A model generated the notes under the pieces. That model did no database searches, was not told the DNA's origin, and saw only the letters and a list, made by a program, of their open reading frames with translations. DNA of 22,197 nucleotides from a virus, in the IMG/VR virus record IMGVR_UViG_3300042373_000178, positions 1-22,197 of that record. One strand, 5' to 3'. A program made the position numbers and the translations under genes. Shown piece by piece: positions 15,080-21,994 of this stretch; positions within the stretch are counted from its first letter, which is position 1; each line of letters opens with the position of its first letter.

Positions 15080-16936
15080 ATGAAAAAAATCACCATTGAA
15101 GGCATTGGGGAACTTAGCTTCCCTGCCACGGCTACTGATGAGCAGATTGCTGCATTTGTCAACAGCACGCCACCTGCACAGCTTCAGCAAATTGCTGCAA
15201 GCCAAGCGCCACAAGCACCCGACACTATGGGCCGCCAAGCAGGCTTGGCTGTGCGCCCAATGGCACAGGCTGCCATGACTGCTGGCGGTATGCTGCCGAT
15301 GGCTGTGGACCCCTTGGTGAACCTGTTCAACTTGGCCGCTGGAACAAACGTGCCAACCATGACCCAAGCTGTGGGTCAGACCCTCAACCGTGTTGGCTTT
15401 CCAGAGCCTCGCACGGCGCAAGAGCGCATTGTTCAAGATGTGTCGCAGGCTGGCTACGGTGTTGGCGGCTTGGCCAACTTGGCGGCGCGTGCAGCGCCAA
15501 TGGTGACATCGGCAGCAGGTCAGGGCATAGCGCAAATGCTGGCCACCAACCCACGGGCGCAATCGTCAGCCGCATTGGCGGCCACGGCTGCTGGTGGCCT
15601 GCTGCGCGAGGGTGAGTTTTCCCAGGGTGCGCAGTTGGCTGGTGCATTGGGTGCAGGTATGCTTGCACCTGGTGGTCCAACCCTGTCCACCACACAGCGT
15701 GTTTTGGCCGCGCCTGGTGCTGTGGTCAAGCCATTCACGCAACAGGGCCGCGAGGTCATTGTCGGCAATGTGCTGAATAAACTGGCCACAGACCCAGCGC
15801 GTGCCATCACCAATTTGCAAAATGCCGCACCCACAGTGCCGGGTGTGCGCGTCACCACAGCCGCTGGTGCGCGTGACCCCGGCTTGGCCGCTGCCGAAAC
15901 ACCCATCCGGGCCTTGGACCAATCAGGTGCATTCCCATCGGTGCTGTCTTCCAACCAGCAAGCCCTGATGGATTCATTCCGCAGGCTGTCTGGACGCCCC
16001 GGCTCCATTGAAAGTGCCGAGGCCAAGCGGTCCAGCATCACAGCGCCAATGCGTGAGTCGGCATTTGCCAACGCGCAGCCCGTGTCGGTCGAGCCAATCG
16101 CTGCGGCCATCCAAGGCATCACCAGCAACCCGGCAACGCAGCGCCAAACTGTTGACCAGGCCATGGGCTATGTCTCAAGCCTGTTGGCGCGGCGTGTGGA
16201 CCCAGAGACAGGAACCATCAACCCGATGGCGCTGTACAGCGTGCGCAAAGACATCACCGATGCCATGGCCGGCAAACTGTCCGGCGACTTGGCCAACCTG
16301 CGGCTTGCCCGTGGCCAGTTGGCCGACCTGCTGCCTGTCATCGACTCGACCATCGAATCTGGTGCGCCTGGTTATCAGCGGTACATGCAACAGTTTGCCA
16401 AAAACTCTAGCGCCATTGACCAGATGCGCCTGCTGCAAGGCATCGAAAGCAAGGTCACTACAGGCCAGCCCAACCTGATGACGGGTGAGCCAGTGCTGGC
16501 CGCATCTGCACTGCGCAGACAGTTGGCCGCTAAGTCTGAAGAGATCGGCGCACAGTTGTCGCCAGCAGCGCAGCGGCGTCTGGACAACATCATCAACGAA
16601 ATCAACCGTGGCCAGGCCGCGACAGCACCAGGTGTGAAGGCTCCAGGCTCCAACACGTTCCAGAACATGAGCATGGGCAATCTGATTGGCCGTGTGTTCA
16701 GCGATTCGCTGGCCGACAACACCACACTGCGCACCATGACGCGGCCATTGGATTTCTTGTACAAGCTGCCAGATCAGCAGATTCAGCAATTGCTGGTGGA
16801 GGCCATGCTGGACCCGCAACTGGCAGCCCAGATGATGAGCAAGGCCAGCATCATGAAGGTCGAGCCACTGGCAAAATCACTGCGTAACAAGGCCGAGCAG
16901 CTTGGATTTGGTTCGATCATCGGCGCACAGGAGTAA
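15080..16936 (+). CDS. Large putative internal virion / DNA ejection protein
   Basis: This 618-residue protein begins with a small domain (ITIEGIGELSFPATATDEQI), a layout I recognise at the N-terminus of phage virion proteins. Hydrophobic Ala/Gly-rich stretches follow at about 55-80 and 150-200, and a long helical region has LYSVRKDITDAM and a segment near LADLLPVIDS. The C-terminal half ends with a helical QQLLVEAMLDPQLAAQMM. The mix of amphipathic and hydrophobic helices suits a protein that leaves the capsid with DNA and enters the envelope. GAGG precedes the start by five bases. No catalytic motif was found, and I cannot name a precise family. Confidence 0.7.
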   Translation: MKKITIEGIGELSFPATATDEQIAAFVNSTPPAQLQQIAASQAPQAPDTMGRQAGLAVRPMAQAAMTAGGMLPMAVDPLVNLFNLAAGTNVPTMTQAVGQTLNRVGFPEPRTAQERIVQDVSQAGYGVGGLANLAARAAPMVTSAAGQGIAQMLATNPRAQSSAALAATAAGGLLREGEFSQGAQLAGALGAGMLAPGGPTLSTTQRVLAAPGAVVKPFTQQGREVIVGNVLNKLATDPARAITNLQNAAPTVPGVRVTTAAGARDPGLAAAETPIRALDQSGAFPSVLSSNQQALMDSFRRLSGRPGSIESAEAKRSSITAPMRESAFANAQPVSVEPIAAAIQGITSNPATQRQTVDQAMGYVSSLLARRVDPETGTINPMALYSVRKDITDAMAGKLSGDLANLRLARGQLADLLPVIDSTIESGAPGYQRYMQQFAKNSSAIDQMRLLQGIESKVTTGQPNLMTGEPVLAASALRRQLAAKSEEIGAQLSPAAQRRLDNIINEINRGQAATAPGVKAPGSNTFQNMSMGNLIGRVFSDSLADNTTLRTMTRPLDFLYKLPDQQIQQLLVEAMLDPQLAAQMMSKASIMKVEPLAKSLRNKAEQLGFGSIIGAQE

Positions 16937-16939
16937 GAC

Positions 16940-18376
16940 ATGGCGGGATTGCTTGATGACATCTTGGGGTATATGGAAGACCCACGGCGCACGCAGCAAA
17001 TGCAAATGCTGGGTGGTTCGATTCGATCTGGTCTTTTGAACATTGAAGAAAAAGACAGAAAATTTAAAGACCTGCAAAGCAAAGCGTTTGCCGATCCAAA
17101 GAACCCAGCAAATGTGACAGACAAAGCCGCATTGGCCGAGTTGACAGACATGGTGATGGCTGGGCCAATGGGCCTCGCCCAGGCTGGCATGACCAAGGCA
17201 ACTGGGAAAAAGATCACAAAAAAAGATGCGACAGTAATGCGCCCAGAGCGTATTGCGTATCCAGACATCTACCAAAATCCACGGGAATTGGTTGCTGGCG
17301 CTGCTCAACGAGTCGCGCCAGAAGACCCCATCATGAAGCAATTGTTTGGTGTCACTCGGGATGATCTGTGGCAAATGTCACAACAAGGACAGCGGCAGGG
17401 AAACATCACTGAGCGACCATTCAAGGCGGCGGCAGCAGCAAAGGGTGCAGCCCATGCCGGCGAAGTGATGAATCCCCGAAACACCAAAAGACTGCAAAAC
17501 ATCATTGAAGAAGCGCAGCAGTATCCAGACCTCTACAAAGGCATGGGTGCTTGGTACACCATGGACCCACTCTTCAAACGATTTGAGCAAATCTACGGGC
17601 CTCAGAGGGCCATTGCTGAGTACAACAAGTTCAACACATTGACTGGCATGGCATCACCAGGCAGCGAGGTGTTAACCGAGTTCAATCGCGGCACTGCCGC
17701 CAACTGGCTGGCCAATACCGGCCGATTTGAAGACTTCCAAAAATTTGGAGGCTTGGCCGAATTCCGCAGGGGCAAGGATTTCCCTCAAGACATGAGGGCC
17801 GTGATTGGCCACCCGTACCACAGCACAGCGCATAGTGGACCCATGTCCAAATATGTGCAGTCCGGTGAGTTAGACATGGGGTCTGCCAAAGTTCCAAGCT
17901 ACATCCATGCATCTGGTGTTCCACAAACAGGATTCCAAACGCAGTGGCCAGTTGGTGATGCCCATTGGTCGCGCCTGGTTGGCCTGCCGGATGTGCGTGG
18001 CGCAACAACCAAGAAGGGTGTGGCTTCTGTGCCAAACGCAAGCGCCAGCGTGCCAGAAATGACAGCCCTTGGACCATGGTGGAAAAGTGATGTGGCAGCG
18101 CCAATGAACCTTGAGGCTGTGCCTGCTCAAGCCATTGTCTGGGGCGCAGGCTCTGGCGCCACTGGTGTGACATCGCCAATCGGCGCACCCAAGCTGGAAC
18201 TGCTGGCCCAGCAAATCAACAAGGCAGCCAAGCGAATGAACGTGTCGCCACAGACAGCGCGAGACATGATCATTCAAGGCAAAGCACACGCTGGATTTAT
18301 TGATCCAAAACTGGCTGCGGCAATTGCTGCTGCTTCTGGTGGCGTGATGGGGTTGAATGAGTTCTACGCAGATTGA
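16940..18376 (+). CDS. Large late phage protein of unknown function
   Basis: This 478-residue protein is the last gene of the late block. The N-terminus (LLDDILGYMEDPRRTQQMQM) is helical and virion-like. The central part is more like a folded enzyme or nucleic-acid-binding domain: RLQNIIEEAQQYPDLYKGMG, then WYTMDPLFKRFEQIYG, NKFNTLTGMASPGS and VGDAHWSRLVGLPDVRG, with conserved-looking Trp, His and Asp residues. The last 80 residues are helical and end with an Ala-rich hydrophobic segment. It vaguely recalls phage proteins with a DUF7178-type layout, but I am not sure. AGGAG lies upstream. A terminator-like hairpin begins 15 bases after its stop. Confidence 0.7.
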   Translation: MAGLLDDILGYMEDPRRTQQMQMLGGSIRSGLLNIEEKDRKFKDLQSKAFADPKNPANVTDKAALAELTDMVMAGPMGLAQAGMTKATGKKITKKDATVMRPERIAYPDIYQNPRELVAGAAQRVAPEDPIMKQLFGVTRDDLWQMSQQGQRQGNITERPFKAAAAAKGAAHAGEVMNPRNTKRLQNIIEEAQQYPDLYKGMGAWYTMDPLFKRFEQIYGPQRAIAEYNKFNTLTGMASPGSEVLTEFNRGTAANWLANTGRFEDFQKFGGLAEFRRGKDFPQDMRAVIGHPYHSTAHSGPMSKYVQSGELDMGSAKVPSYIHASGVPQTGFQTQWPVGDAHWSRLVGLPDVRGATTKKGVASVPNASASVPEMTALGPWWKSDVAAPMNLEAVPAQAIVWGAGSGATGVTSPIGAPKLELLAQQINKAAKRMNVSPQTARDMIIQGKAHAGFIDPKLAAAIAAASGGVMGLNEFYAD

Positions 18377-18485
18377 TCTCATCAATTGCCCAGGTCAATG
18401 CTTCCACCGCAGTGGGGCATTGACCTGTTTCTGCTTCAATGTTTTGCGCCTGCTCAAGTAGGCGTTTGAGTATTTCAAGTTCCAT
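18297..18485 (-). CDS. 62-residue helical protein, convergent end of the minus operon
   Basis: The frame from ATG 18485 encodes a 62-residue product with a helical, charged character (MELEILKRLLEQAQNIEAE, then ALTWAIDEINLRR). The start lies within the end of the upstream winged-helix-like gene (11-base overlap), as elsewhere in this operon. A longer frame opening at 18578 is less likely because it would overlap the neighbour by over 100 bases. The last 80 bases overlap the 3' end of the plus-strand late gene in the opposite direction, and the late terminator hairpin lies in its middle. Both facts lower confidence. No function is recognised. Confidence 0.5.
   Translation of the reverse strand: MELEILKRLLEQAQNIEAETGQCPTAVEALTWAIDEINLRRTHSTPSRHQKQQQLPQPVLDQ
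18391..18437 (+). terminator. Strong hairpin ending the late block
   Basis: An 11-bp perfect inverted repeat CAGGTCAATGC (18391-18401) and GCATTGACCTG (18417-18427) encloses a second stem CCAC/GTGG with loop CGCA. TTTCTGCTTC follows on the plus strand. It begins 15 bases after the last late stop codon. The T-tract is only moderate, so termination efficiency is uncertain. It lies inside the reading frame of the convergent minus-strand gene. Confidence 0.7.
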
Positions 18486-18903
18486 TTGATTTTCCAAAAA
18501 AAGCAGCAACAAGCGGATCGCGTTTAACGACCCGTTCTTTCTGTCTTCGCCTGGCATCCTTGAAAGCCTTGTCTTCAATCGTCAGCTTTTCCCGGTACTC
18601 TTGCACCCGCCGGGTGTTTGTGCGCCCTGTCGGCGGGGGGCATGGCGCATCAACGCCAGCCCCAAGCGCATACTGAGGACGCCATCGGTAACTGTCACCA
18701 GCCTTGGCCCATGCGGCAATATGCACCAAGCCTTCCCGGTGCATTTTTTCTAATTCCCACTGCACCACGCGCCTGTTGCAGAAAATGATTTCCATCAATT
18801 CCCTGTCGCATCTGGCCCGGCCATCGGCCATTATCAAATCTAGTTTGGGCCGCACACGGTCTTTTATTCCAGGCTTTATTTGCGGCTTTAATCCCCCTGG
18901 CAT
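18475..18903 (-). CDS. Winged-helix-like DNA-binding phage protein
   Basis: The 142-residue basic protein has an N-terminal lysine/proline-rich arm. A helix-turn-helix-like part follows (RELMEIIFCNRRVVQWELEK, then MHREGLVHIAAW), reading like a winged helix in which the second helix recognises DNA and a GLVHIAAW strand forms the wing. A Pro-rich linker and a very charged helical end (DARRRQKERVVKRDPLVAAFFG) follow. I recall related small proteins in betaproteobacterial phages without assigned function. The start at 18903 has GAGGACG upstream and overlaps the previous gene by 16 bases. A regulatory or replication accessory role is a guess. Confidence 0.7.
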   Translation of the reverse strand: MPGGLKPQIKPGIKDRVRPKLDLIMADGRARCDRELMEIIFCNRRVVQWELEKMHREGLVHIAAWAKAGDSYRWRPQYALGAGVDAPCPPPTGRTNTRRVQEYREKLTIEDKAFKDARRRQKERVVKRDPLVAAFFGKSNGT

Positions 18904-19088
18904 TTTTCGTCCTCATCCAGTTTGATTTTCCACAGCGCCATCTCCCGGCGCTTCACACGCTCCAGCATGGCCCGCGCCACATACGCACGGCTGCGCAGGT
19001 CTTGCGGGATGGCGTGGCCACTGCCCTCAGGGTCGAGCAAATCATTGAGCAGGTCGATGCCTGCATCCAGTGCGGGTGTGAGGCTCAT
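18888..19088 (-). CDS. 66-residue hypothetical protein downstream of the methyltransferase
   Basis: The gene starts at ATG 19088, which shares ATGA with the methyltransferase stop, and AGGAGA lies about eight bases upstream. A longer frame from 19142 would overlap the methyltransferase by more than 50 bases and lacks this ribosome site. The product has helical segments (LDAGIDLLNDLLD, then LRSRAYVARAMLERVKRRE) and an acidic tail. It has no cysteine cluster, signal peptide or membrane span. I do not recognise a family. The coupling suggests it is made together with the methyltransferase. Confidence 0.7.
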   Translation of the reverse strand: MSLTPALDAGIDLLNDLLDPEGSGHAIPQDLRSRAYVARAMLERVKRREMALWKIKLDEDEKCQGD

Positions 19089-21064
19089 TTCAAATTCTCC
19101 TGAATTCTTTTCCCAATCCACCGTACATTTGGGACGGCCCATGAGTTGCCCAGTGCTTTGTATCTTGGCCCATCTGGTGACTCATCTTTCTTTCGCCAAG
19201 GGATGTTGGTGTAGTTGTCTGGGAAGCCTTGAAGGCGCTCACACTCAACAGGTGTTAGGCGGCGAACTTGCATTCCAACAATGTGTGATGCGGCCTTTTT
19301 TTCATCGTTGTAATCAAACTCATAACCAGCAGTTAAAGTTTGGGCGGTTTCGGCATAAGTTACTGGCTGCGCCACAGTGTTGTCGTATACACCGCCAGCC
19401 GCGCACCTAAGTGCTGCCGTTGTGTCTGATTGAGTTTGGTTGTAAGCATCAAAAGCCATCGGGTTCTTGGCCTCCAATGTCTGGCTAACATTCAAATCAG
19501 CATTGATTCCTTGATTGCTTTGAACACTACTGAATGTGATTGGCTGCGCCACAGCCGCGCCAGCCGTACCACCACCTTTGCTGACCTGCAAAGTCGGGCA
19601 CATCTCGCCGGGGCTTGCGTTGGTTCTATAGTGGCTGAATGCAATCGGCTGCGCTACCCCCTGAGTTGCATGGGTGTCCACCGTGTAAGCTGTGCCATCA
19701 TCATTCCAGCCACGCCCGTTCTGTGCCTTTTCACGGGGTGTTACGTCTTGCAGGGCTATAGGCTGAAACACTGCTGGCGGTGGACTGTTGGTATCCAAAC
19801 TGGTTGAGTACTCCTCATAAAACTTGCCAGCCTGATTGCTGGTGGTGTTGTGCATCTTGGTGGTGTAAGCCAACACATTCTCGCCTCCATTGTTCCGGCC
19901 TTGGGCAAAAGCAATGTCAGACACACATGGGTCTTGTGTTCCGTGAACAACGTAATTGAATGTATCTGGCGCTTGTATGCCCTGCAAACAGTTTAATGTG
20001 TTTGCCACAACAGGGATCAACTGACCAGCATCACCCGGCATACCTCCCTCACCTGGCCTATTTACACGCAATGTTGGTGCGCAGTCTGGAACGAACAAAG
20101 GGCATCCAGCGTTCACATGCTGATCTTCCAACCCTTGTTTTGTGCCAAACGTGGTGTCAAGTGTTGATGCAATATCAGCAGGCCACCTTTTTACTGGCGC
20201 AAGATATGCCCCGCGCTGGCTGAAAATCTCTTGGTTGCTGGAACCAACCCCACCACTACCCTTAGCCGACTGGTTCAAGGTCGGGTGAGGGTAGTCTCCA
20301 TCCCAGTGGCTACGGCTTACAACCATTGCCTCAGCCTCTACTCTTTCGTTGCCTGTGCGACTGAAAGGAGGGCCGTTTGTAACGCAGGGGGCAATTGCTT
20401 GCCCCGTTTCTCTGCTCGGCGCAGTATCCCGGCGCACGCCGTCGAACTCAAAAAGAACCGCTGCGGGATCGAAGTCTGCTCTAGCACTTGCGACAACGAA
20501 CACACGCTTGCGTCGTTGGGCCACGCCGAAATATTGGGCATCGAGAACTCGCCACGCGACTGCTCTTTTGGGTCCAAGCACATAACCAGCGTTCGTCCAT
20601 TTTCCCCCTGTCGGTTCCAAGGGGTTATTTTCCCCCGCGAGCCCAGCAAGGAAGCAACCAAAGGCGTTGTCTTTGGTGGAGAGAACTCCGGGGACGTTTT
20701 CCCAGAAGACGATTGAGGCTGGCTCTCCTCGAACAGATCGAACATGGTCAATTGCATTTGCGATACCTACAAATGTGAGTGAAAGATTTCCCCGTGCGTC
20801 ATCAAGGGAGTTGCGAAGACCAGCCACTGAAAATGCTTGGCAAGGTGTGCCACCACAGAACACATCTGGCGCTTCAACTTCACCAGACAAAATGCGCTCG
20901 GGCAACAAGGTCATGTCTCCCAGATTGGGGACATCGGGGTAGTGGTGAGCCAGCACCGCAGAGGGAAACGGCTCAATCTCAGACAGCCATGCGGCTTTCC
21001 AGCCAAGTGGATGCCATGCAACGCTGGCGGCCTCAATGCCGGAGCAGACAGAACCAAACCTCAT
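19085..21064 (-). CDS. Cytosine-C5 DNA methyltransferase with long repeat-rich insert
   Basis: Canonical C5-methyltransferase motifs are present: FGSVCSGIEAAS (3-14, AdoMet site), GGTPCQAFS with catalytic Cys75, WENVPG (121-126), QRRKRVF (183-189), RRLTPVECERLQGFP (601-615) and YKALGNSWAVPNV (635-647). It transfers a methyl group to cytosine C5 in host or phage DNA, probably for protection or regulation; the target sequence cannot be read. At 659 residues it is far above the usual 330-420. The excess lies between motif VIII and motif IX (about 190-600), where target recognition belongs. That part holds many TL-centred short repeats and four VAQPI-like units. The gene shares ATGA with both neighbours, and GGAG lies eight bases upstream of the start. 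A second frame is nested in it at 20338-20757. Confidence 0.93.
   Translation of the reverse strand: MRFGSVCSGIEAASVAWHPLGWKAAWLSEIEPFPSAVLAHHYPDVPNLGDMTLLPERILSGEVEAPDVFCGGTPCQAFSVAGLRNSLDDARGNLSLTFVGIANAIDHVRSVRGEPASIVFWENVPGVLSTKDNAFGCFLAGLAGENNPLEPTGGKWTNAGYVLGPKRAVAWRVLDAQYFGVAQRRKRVFVVASARADFDPAAVLFEFDGVRRDTAPSRETGQAIAPCVTNGPPFSRTGNERVEAEAMVVSRSHWDGDYPHPTLNQSAKGSGGVGSSNQEIFSQRGAYLAPVKRWPADIASTLDTTFGTKQGLEDQHVNAGCPLFVPDCAPTLRVNRPGEGGMPGDAGQLIPVVANTLNCLQGIQAPDTFNYVVHGTQDPCVSDIAFAQGRNNGGENVLAYTTKMHNTTSNQAGKFYEEYSTSLDTNSPPPAVFQPIALQDVTPREKAQNGRGWNDDGTAYTVDTHATQGVAQPIAFSHYRTNASPGEMCPTLQVSKGGGTAGAAVAQPITFSSVQSNQGINADLNVSQTLEAKNPMAFDAYNQTQSDTTAALRCAAGGVYDNTVAQPVTYAETAQTLTAGYEFDYNDEKKAASHIVGMQVRRLTPVECERLQGFPDNYTNIPWRKKDESPDGPRYKALGNSWAVPNVRWIGKRIQENLK
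20338..20757 (-). CDS. Overlapping frame inside the methyltransferase gene, conserved-type phage protein
   Basis: This 139-codon frame lies wholly inside the methyltransferase gene, in the +1 frame over its residues 103-242. The product starts MQLTMFDLFEESQ, continues with SSSGKTSPEFSPP and SAWPNDASVCSLSQVLE, then ends with ACAGILRRAEKRGKQLPPAL. I recognise the motifs GKTSPE, WPNDASVCSLS and GILRRAEKRGK from a widespread unnamed phage protein family, so I do not treat it as an ordinary shadow frame. That recognition is memory, not a search. The ribosome site is poor (TAGG, about eight bases upstream). Expression could come from internal initiation. The alternative is that database members are themselves shadow annotations. 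Confidence 0.6.
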   Translation of the reverse strand: MQLTMFDLFEESQPQSSSGKTSPEFSPPKTTPLVASLLGSRGKITPWNRQGENGRTLVMCLDPKEQSRGEFSMPNISAWPNDASVCSLSQVLEQTSIPQRFFLSSTACAGILRRAEKRGKQLPPALQTALLSVAQATKE

Positions 21065-21237
21065 TTCAGAGTCTCCACATCCTTGCGGTACACCCGGCCA
21101 AAGTGCATCAGGCTGGGCAACTTGAAGGCATCCATGGCTTTTGGTCGGCCTGCATAGGGCAGCAACTCTTTGCCATCGTATCGGCCAGCCATCTTGTCGA
21201 TCATGGTGGGTGGGGTCTTAATAGATTGGTCGGCCAT
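21061..21237 (-). CDS. 58-residue hypothetical protein before the methyltransferase
   Basis: The start at ATG 21237 overlaps the upstream gene by 20 bases, and the stop shares ATGA with the methyltransferase start. The product is basic, with MIDKMAGRYDGKELLPYAGR and a C-terminal LPSLMHFGRVYRKDV. It is soluble and without cysteine clusters. Alternative starts further upstream (a frame from 21363) would overlap the neighbouring gene heavily. I do not recognise a family. Its ribosome site is weak, so it probably depends on translation of the gene before it. Confidence 0.7.
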   Translation of the reverse strand: MADQSIKTPPTMIDKMAGRYDGKELLPYAGRPKAMDAFKLPSLMHFGRVYRKDVETLK

Positions 21238-21427
21238 TTTTGATGCACTCGATTTGGTATTGAAGATTCTGGACTTTGCGCCAGGCTTGGTCACGGGACT
21301 GAAGGTCACTCGGGCAATTGCGCACGGTGTGGGGCAGCAACTCCAAGTTTCTGGCGCTGTCAAGCGCGTGCTGAAGCTGCGCTTCCATGTCGGGCAGGTC
21401 GGCGGTGGTCAGGTCTTTGAGGCTCAT
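21218..21427 (-). CDS. 69-residue helical hypothetical protein
   Basis: The frame from ATG 21427 shares ATGA with the 34-residue cysteine-rich gene upstream and has AAGG about eleven bases before it. The 69-residue product is helical and polar (DLPDMEAQLQHALDSARNLE, then AWRKVQNLQYQIE), possibly a short coiled coil. A longer frame from 21628 would run through two upstream genes and can be set aside. No known family was recognised. It precedes a small gene and then the methyltransferase in the same coupled chain. Confidence 0.7.
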   Translation of the reverse strand: MSLKDLTTADLPDMEAQLQHALDSARNLELLPHTVRNCPSDLQSRDQAWRKVQNLQYQIECIKNGRPIY

Positions 21428-21528
21428 TTGCGGCATCCCTTTTGGCAGGCTGGTGACATCTTGGACTGGCACACGCCAAGGATTTGGCAGCGTGTCAGTG
21501 GTTTGGGTTTGATCCAGATGGTCTTCAT
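21424..21528 (-). CDS. 34-residue four-cysteine miniature protein
   Basis: A 34-codon frame fits exactly between two neighbours: its ATG overlaps the stop of the 89-residue gene as ATGA, and its TGA overlaps the next ATG in the same way. AAAGGGG stands five bases before the start, one of the strongest ribosome sites in the operon. The product has a basic N-terminus (MKTIWIKPKPLTR) and cysteines at 14, 20, 28 and 32 (spacing x5, x7, x3), with CQILGVCQSK and PACQKGC around them. This looks like a minimal zinc-binding knuckle. I recall similar LGVCQ-containing small phage proteins, but no function. Confidence 0.72.
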   Translation of the reverse strand: MKTIWIKPKPLTRCQILGVCQSKMSPACQKGCRK

Positions 21529-21794
21529 GCCTGCCCCTTTGTGTAAAGCGCAATTGGCTTGTATACGCTTGAAGGTTTTTTCCATCGAAAATATTTGTGG
21601 CCAACTGCGTTCTCACAAAGGTATGCAACAGGCTCAGAAATTGTTATTGAGATCACGCCATTCTGGCTAGGTATTGGCTGCTCTAGGTACTTGGCATAAA
21701 CATGATCAGCAACAAGGGCGGCAAAGTGTTCAATGTCGCCATGCAGGGTCAAACCATTGGCCTCGATCAATTCAAAGATTTCATCTCTGTTCAT
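21525..21794 (-). CDS. 89-residue hypothetical phage protein
   Basis: I place the start at ATG 21794, which shares ATGA with the 47-residue membrane gene upstream and has GGTGG five bases before it. A frame opening at 21818 adds eight residues but has no such support. The product has an acidic helical N-terminus (MNRDEIFELIEANGL) and a C-terminal part with SEPVAYLCENAVGHKYFRW and a YKPIALYTKG ending. That ending, a short domain closing in PxALYT, is a common feature of small phage proteins of unknown function. No membrane segment is seen. Confidence 0.75.
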   Translation of the reverse strand: MNRDEIFELIEANGLTLHGDIEHFAALVADHVYAKYLEQPIPSQNGVISITISEPVAYLCENAVGHKYFRWKKPSSVYKPIALYTKGQA

Positions 21795-21934
21795 GTTGAC
21801 CACCCGTAAAACAAGCAAGCGGCCAAGCCGATGCCGATGACAAGGGCAGTGATCAGGTCCAGTGCGGCCTCTGCACGGGCGTGCAGCTTAGCGGCGCGGA
21901 CTTGGTAGTGCTGGTGATATTTGTGGTGTTTCAT
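21791..21934 (-). CDS. 47-residue single-span membrane peptide, first gene of the minus operon
   Basis: The frame from ATG 21934 has AGGAG four to five bases upstream and ends in an ATGA overlap with the next gene. The product has a His/Lys/Tyr-rich start (MKHHKYHQHY), a basic amphipathic helix (QVRAAKLHARAEAAL) and one membrane span at about 24-43 (LITALVIGIGLAACLFYGW). It is the first gene after the control region, so it should be the earliest product of the operon. I do not recognise it. A role at the host membrane, such as exclusion or host takeover, is speculation. Confidence 0.72.
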   Translation of the reverse strand: MKHHKYHQHYQVRAAKLHARAEAALDLITALVIGIGLAACLFYGWST

Positions 21935-21948
21935 GTTGCTCCTTAAAT

Positions 21949-21975
21949 CGTGAAACGGGTTGTGTAGTCATTGCA
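21949..21975. repeat. 27-bp direct repeat, copy 1 (operator candidate)
   Basis: This copy starts CGTGAAAC and contains TTGTGTAGTCATT. It matches copy 2 at 23 of 27 positions. It lies 15 bases before the start codon of the first minus-strand gene, within its probable 5' leader. CTTAAA stands just upstream of both copies. Confidence 0.85.
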
Positions 21976-21994
21976 AACGTCTTAAACGGCGAAC

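Noticed and set aside
14759-15562. Minus-strand frame of 267 codons opposite the internal virion genes
   Set aside because: Composition (Cys, His, Trp and Arg rich with no motif) is that of antisense of Ala/Gly/Gln-rich genes.
21218-21628. 136-codon minus frame as one gene
   Set aside because: Its first 67 codons overlap two smaller genes with exact ATGA joints and strong ribosome sites; only the part from 21427 is credible.
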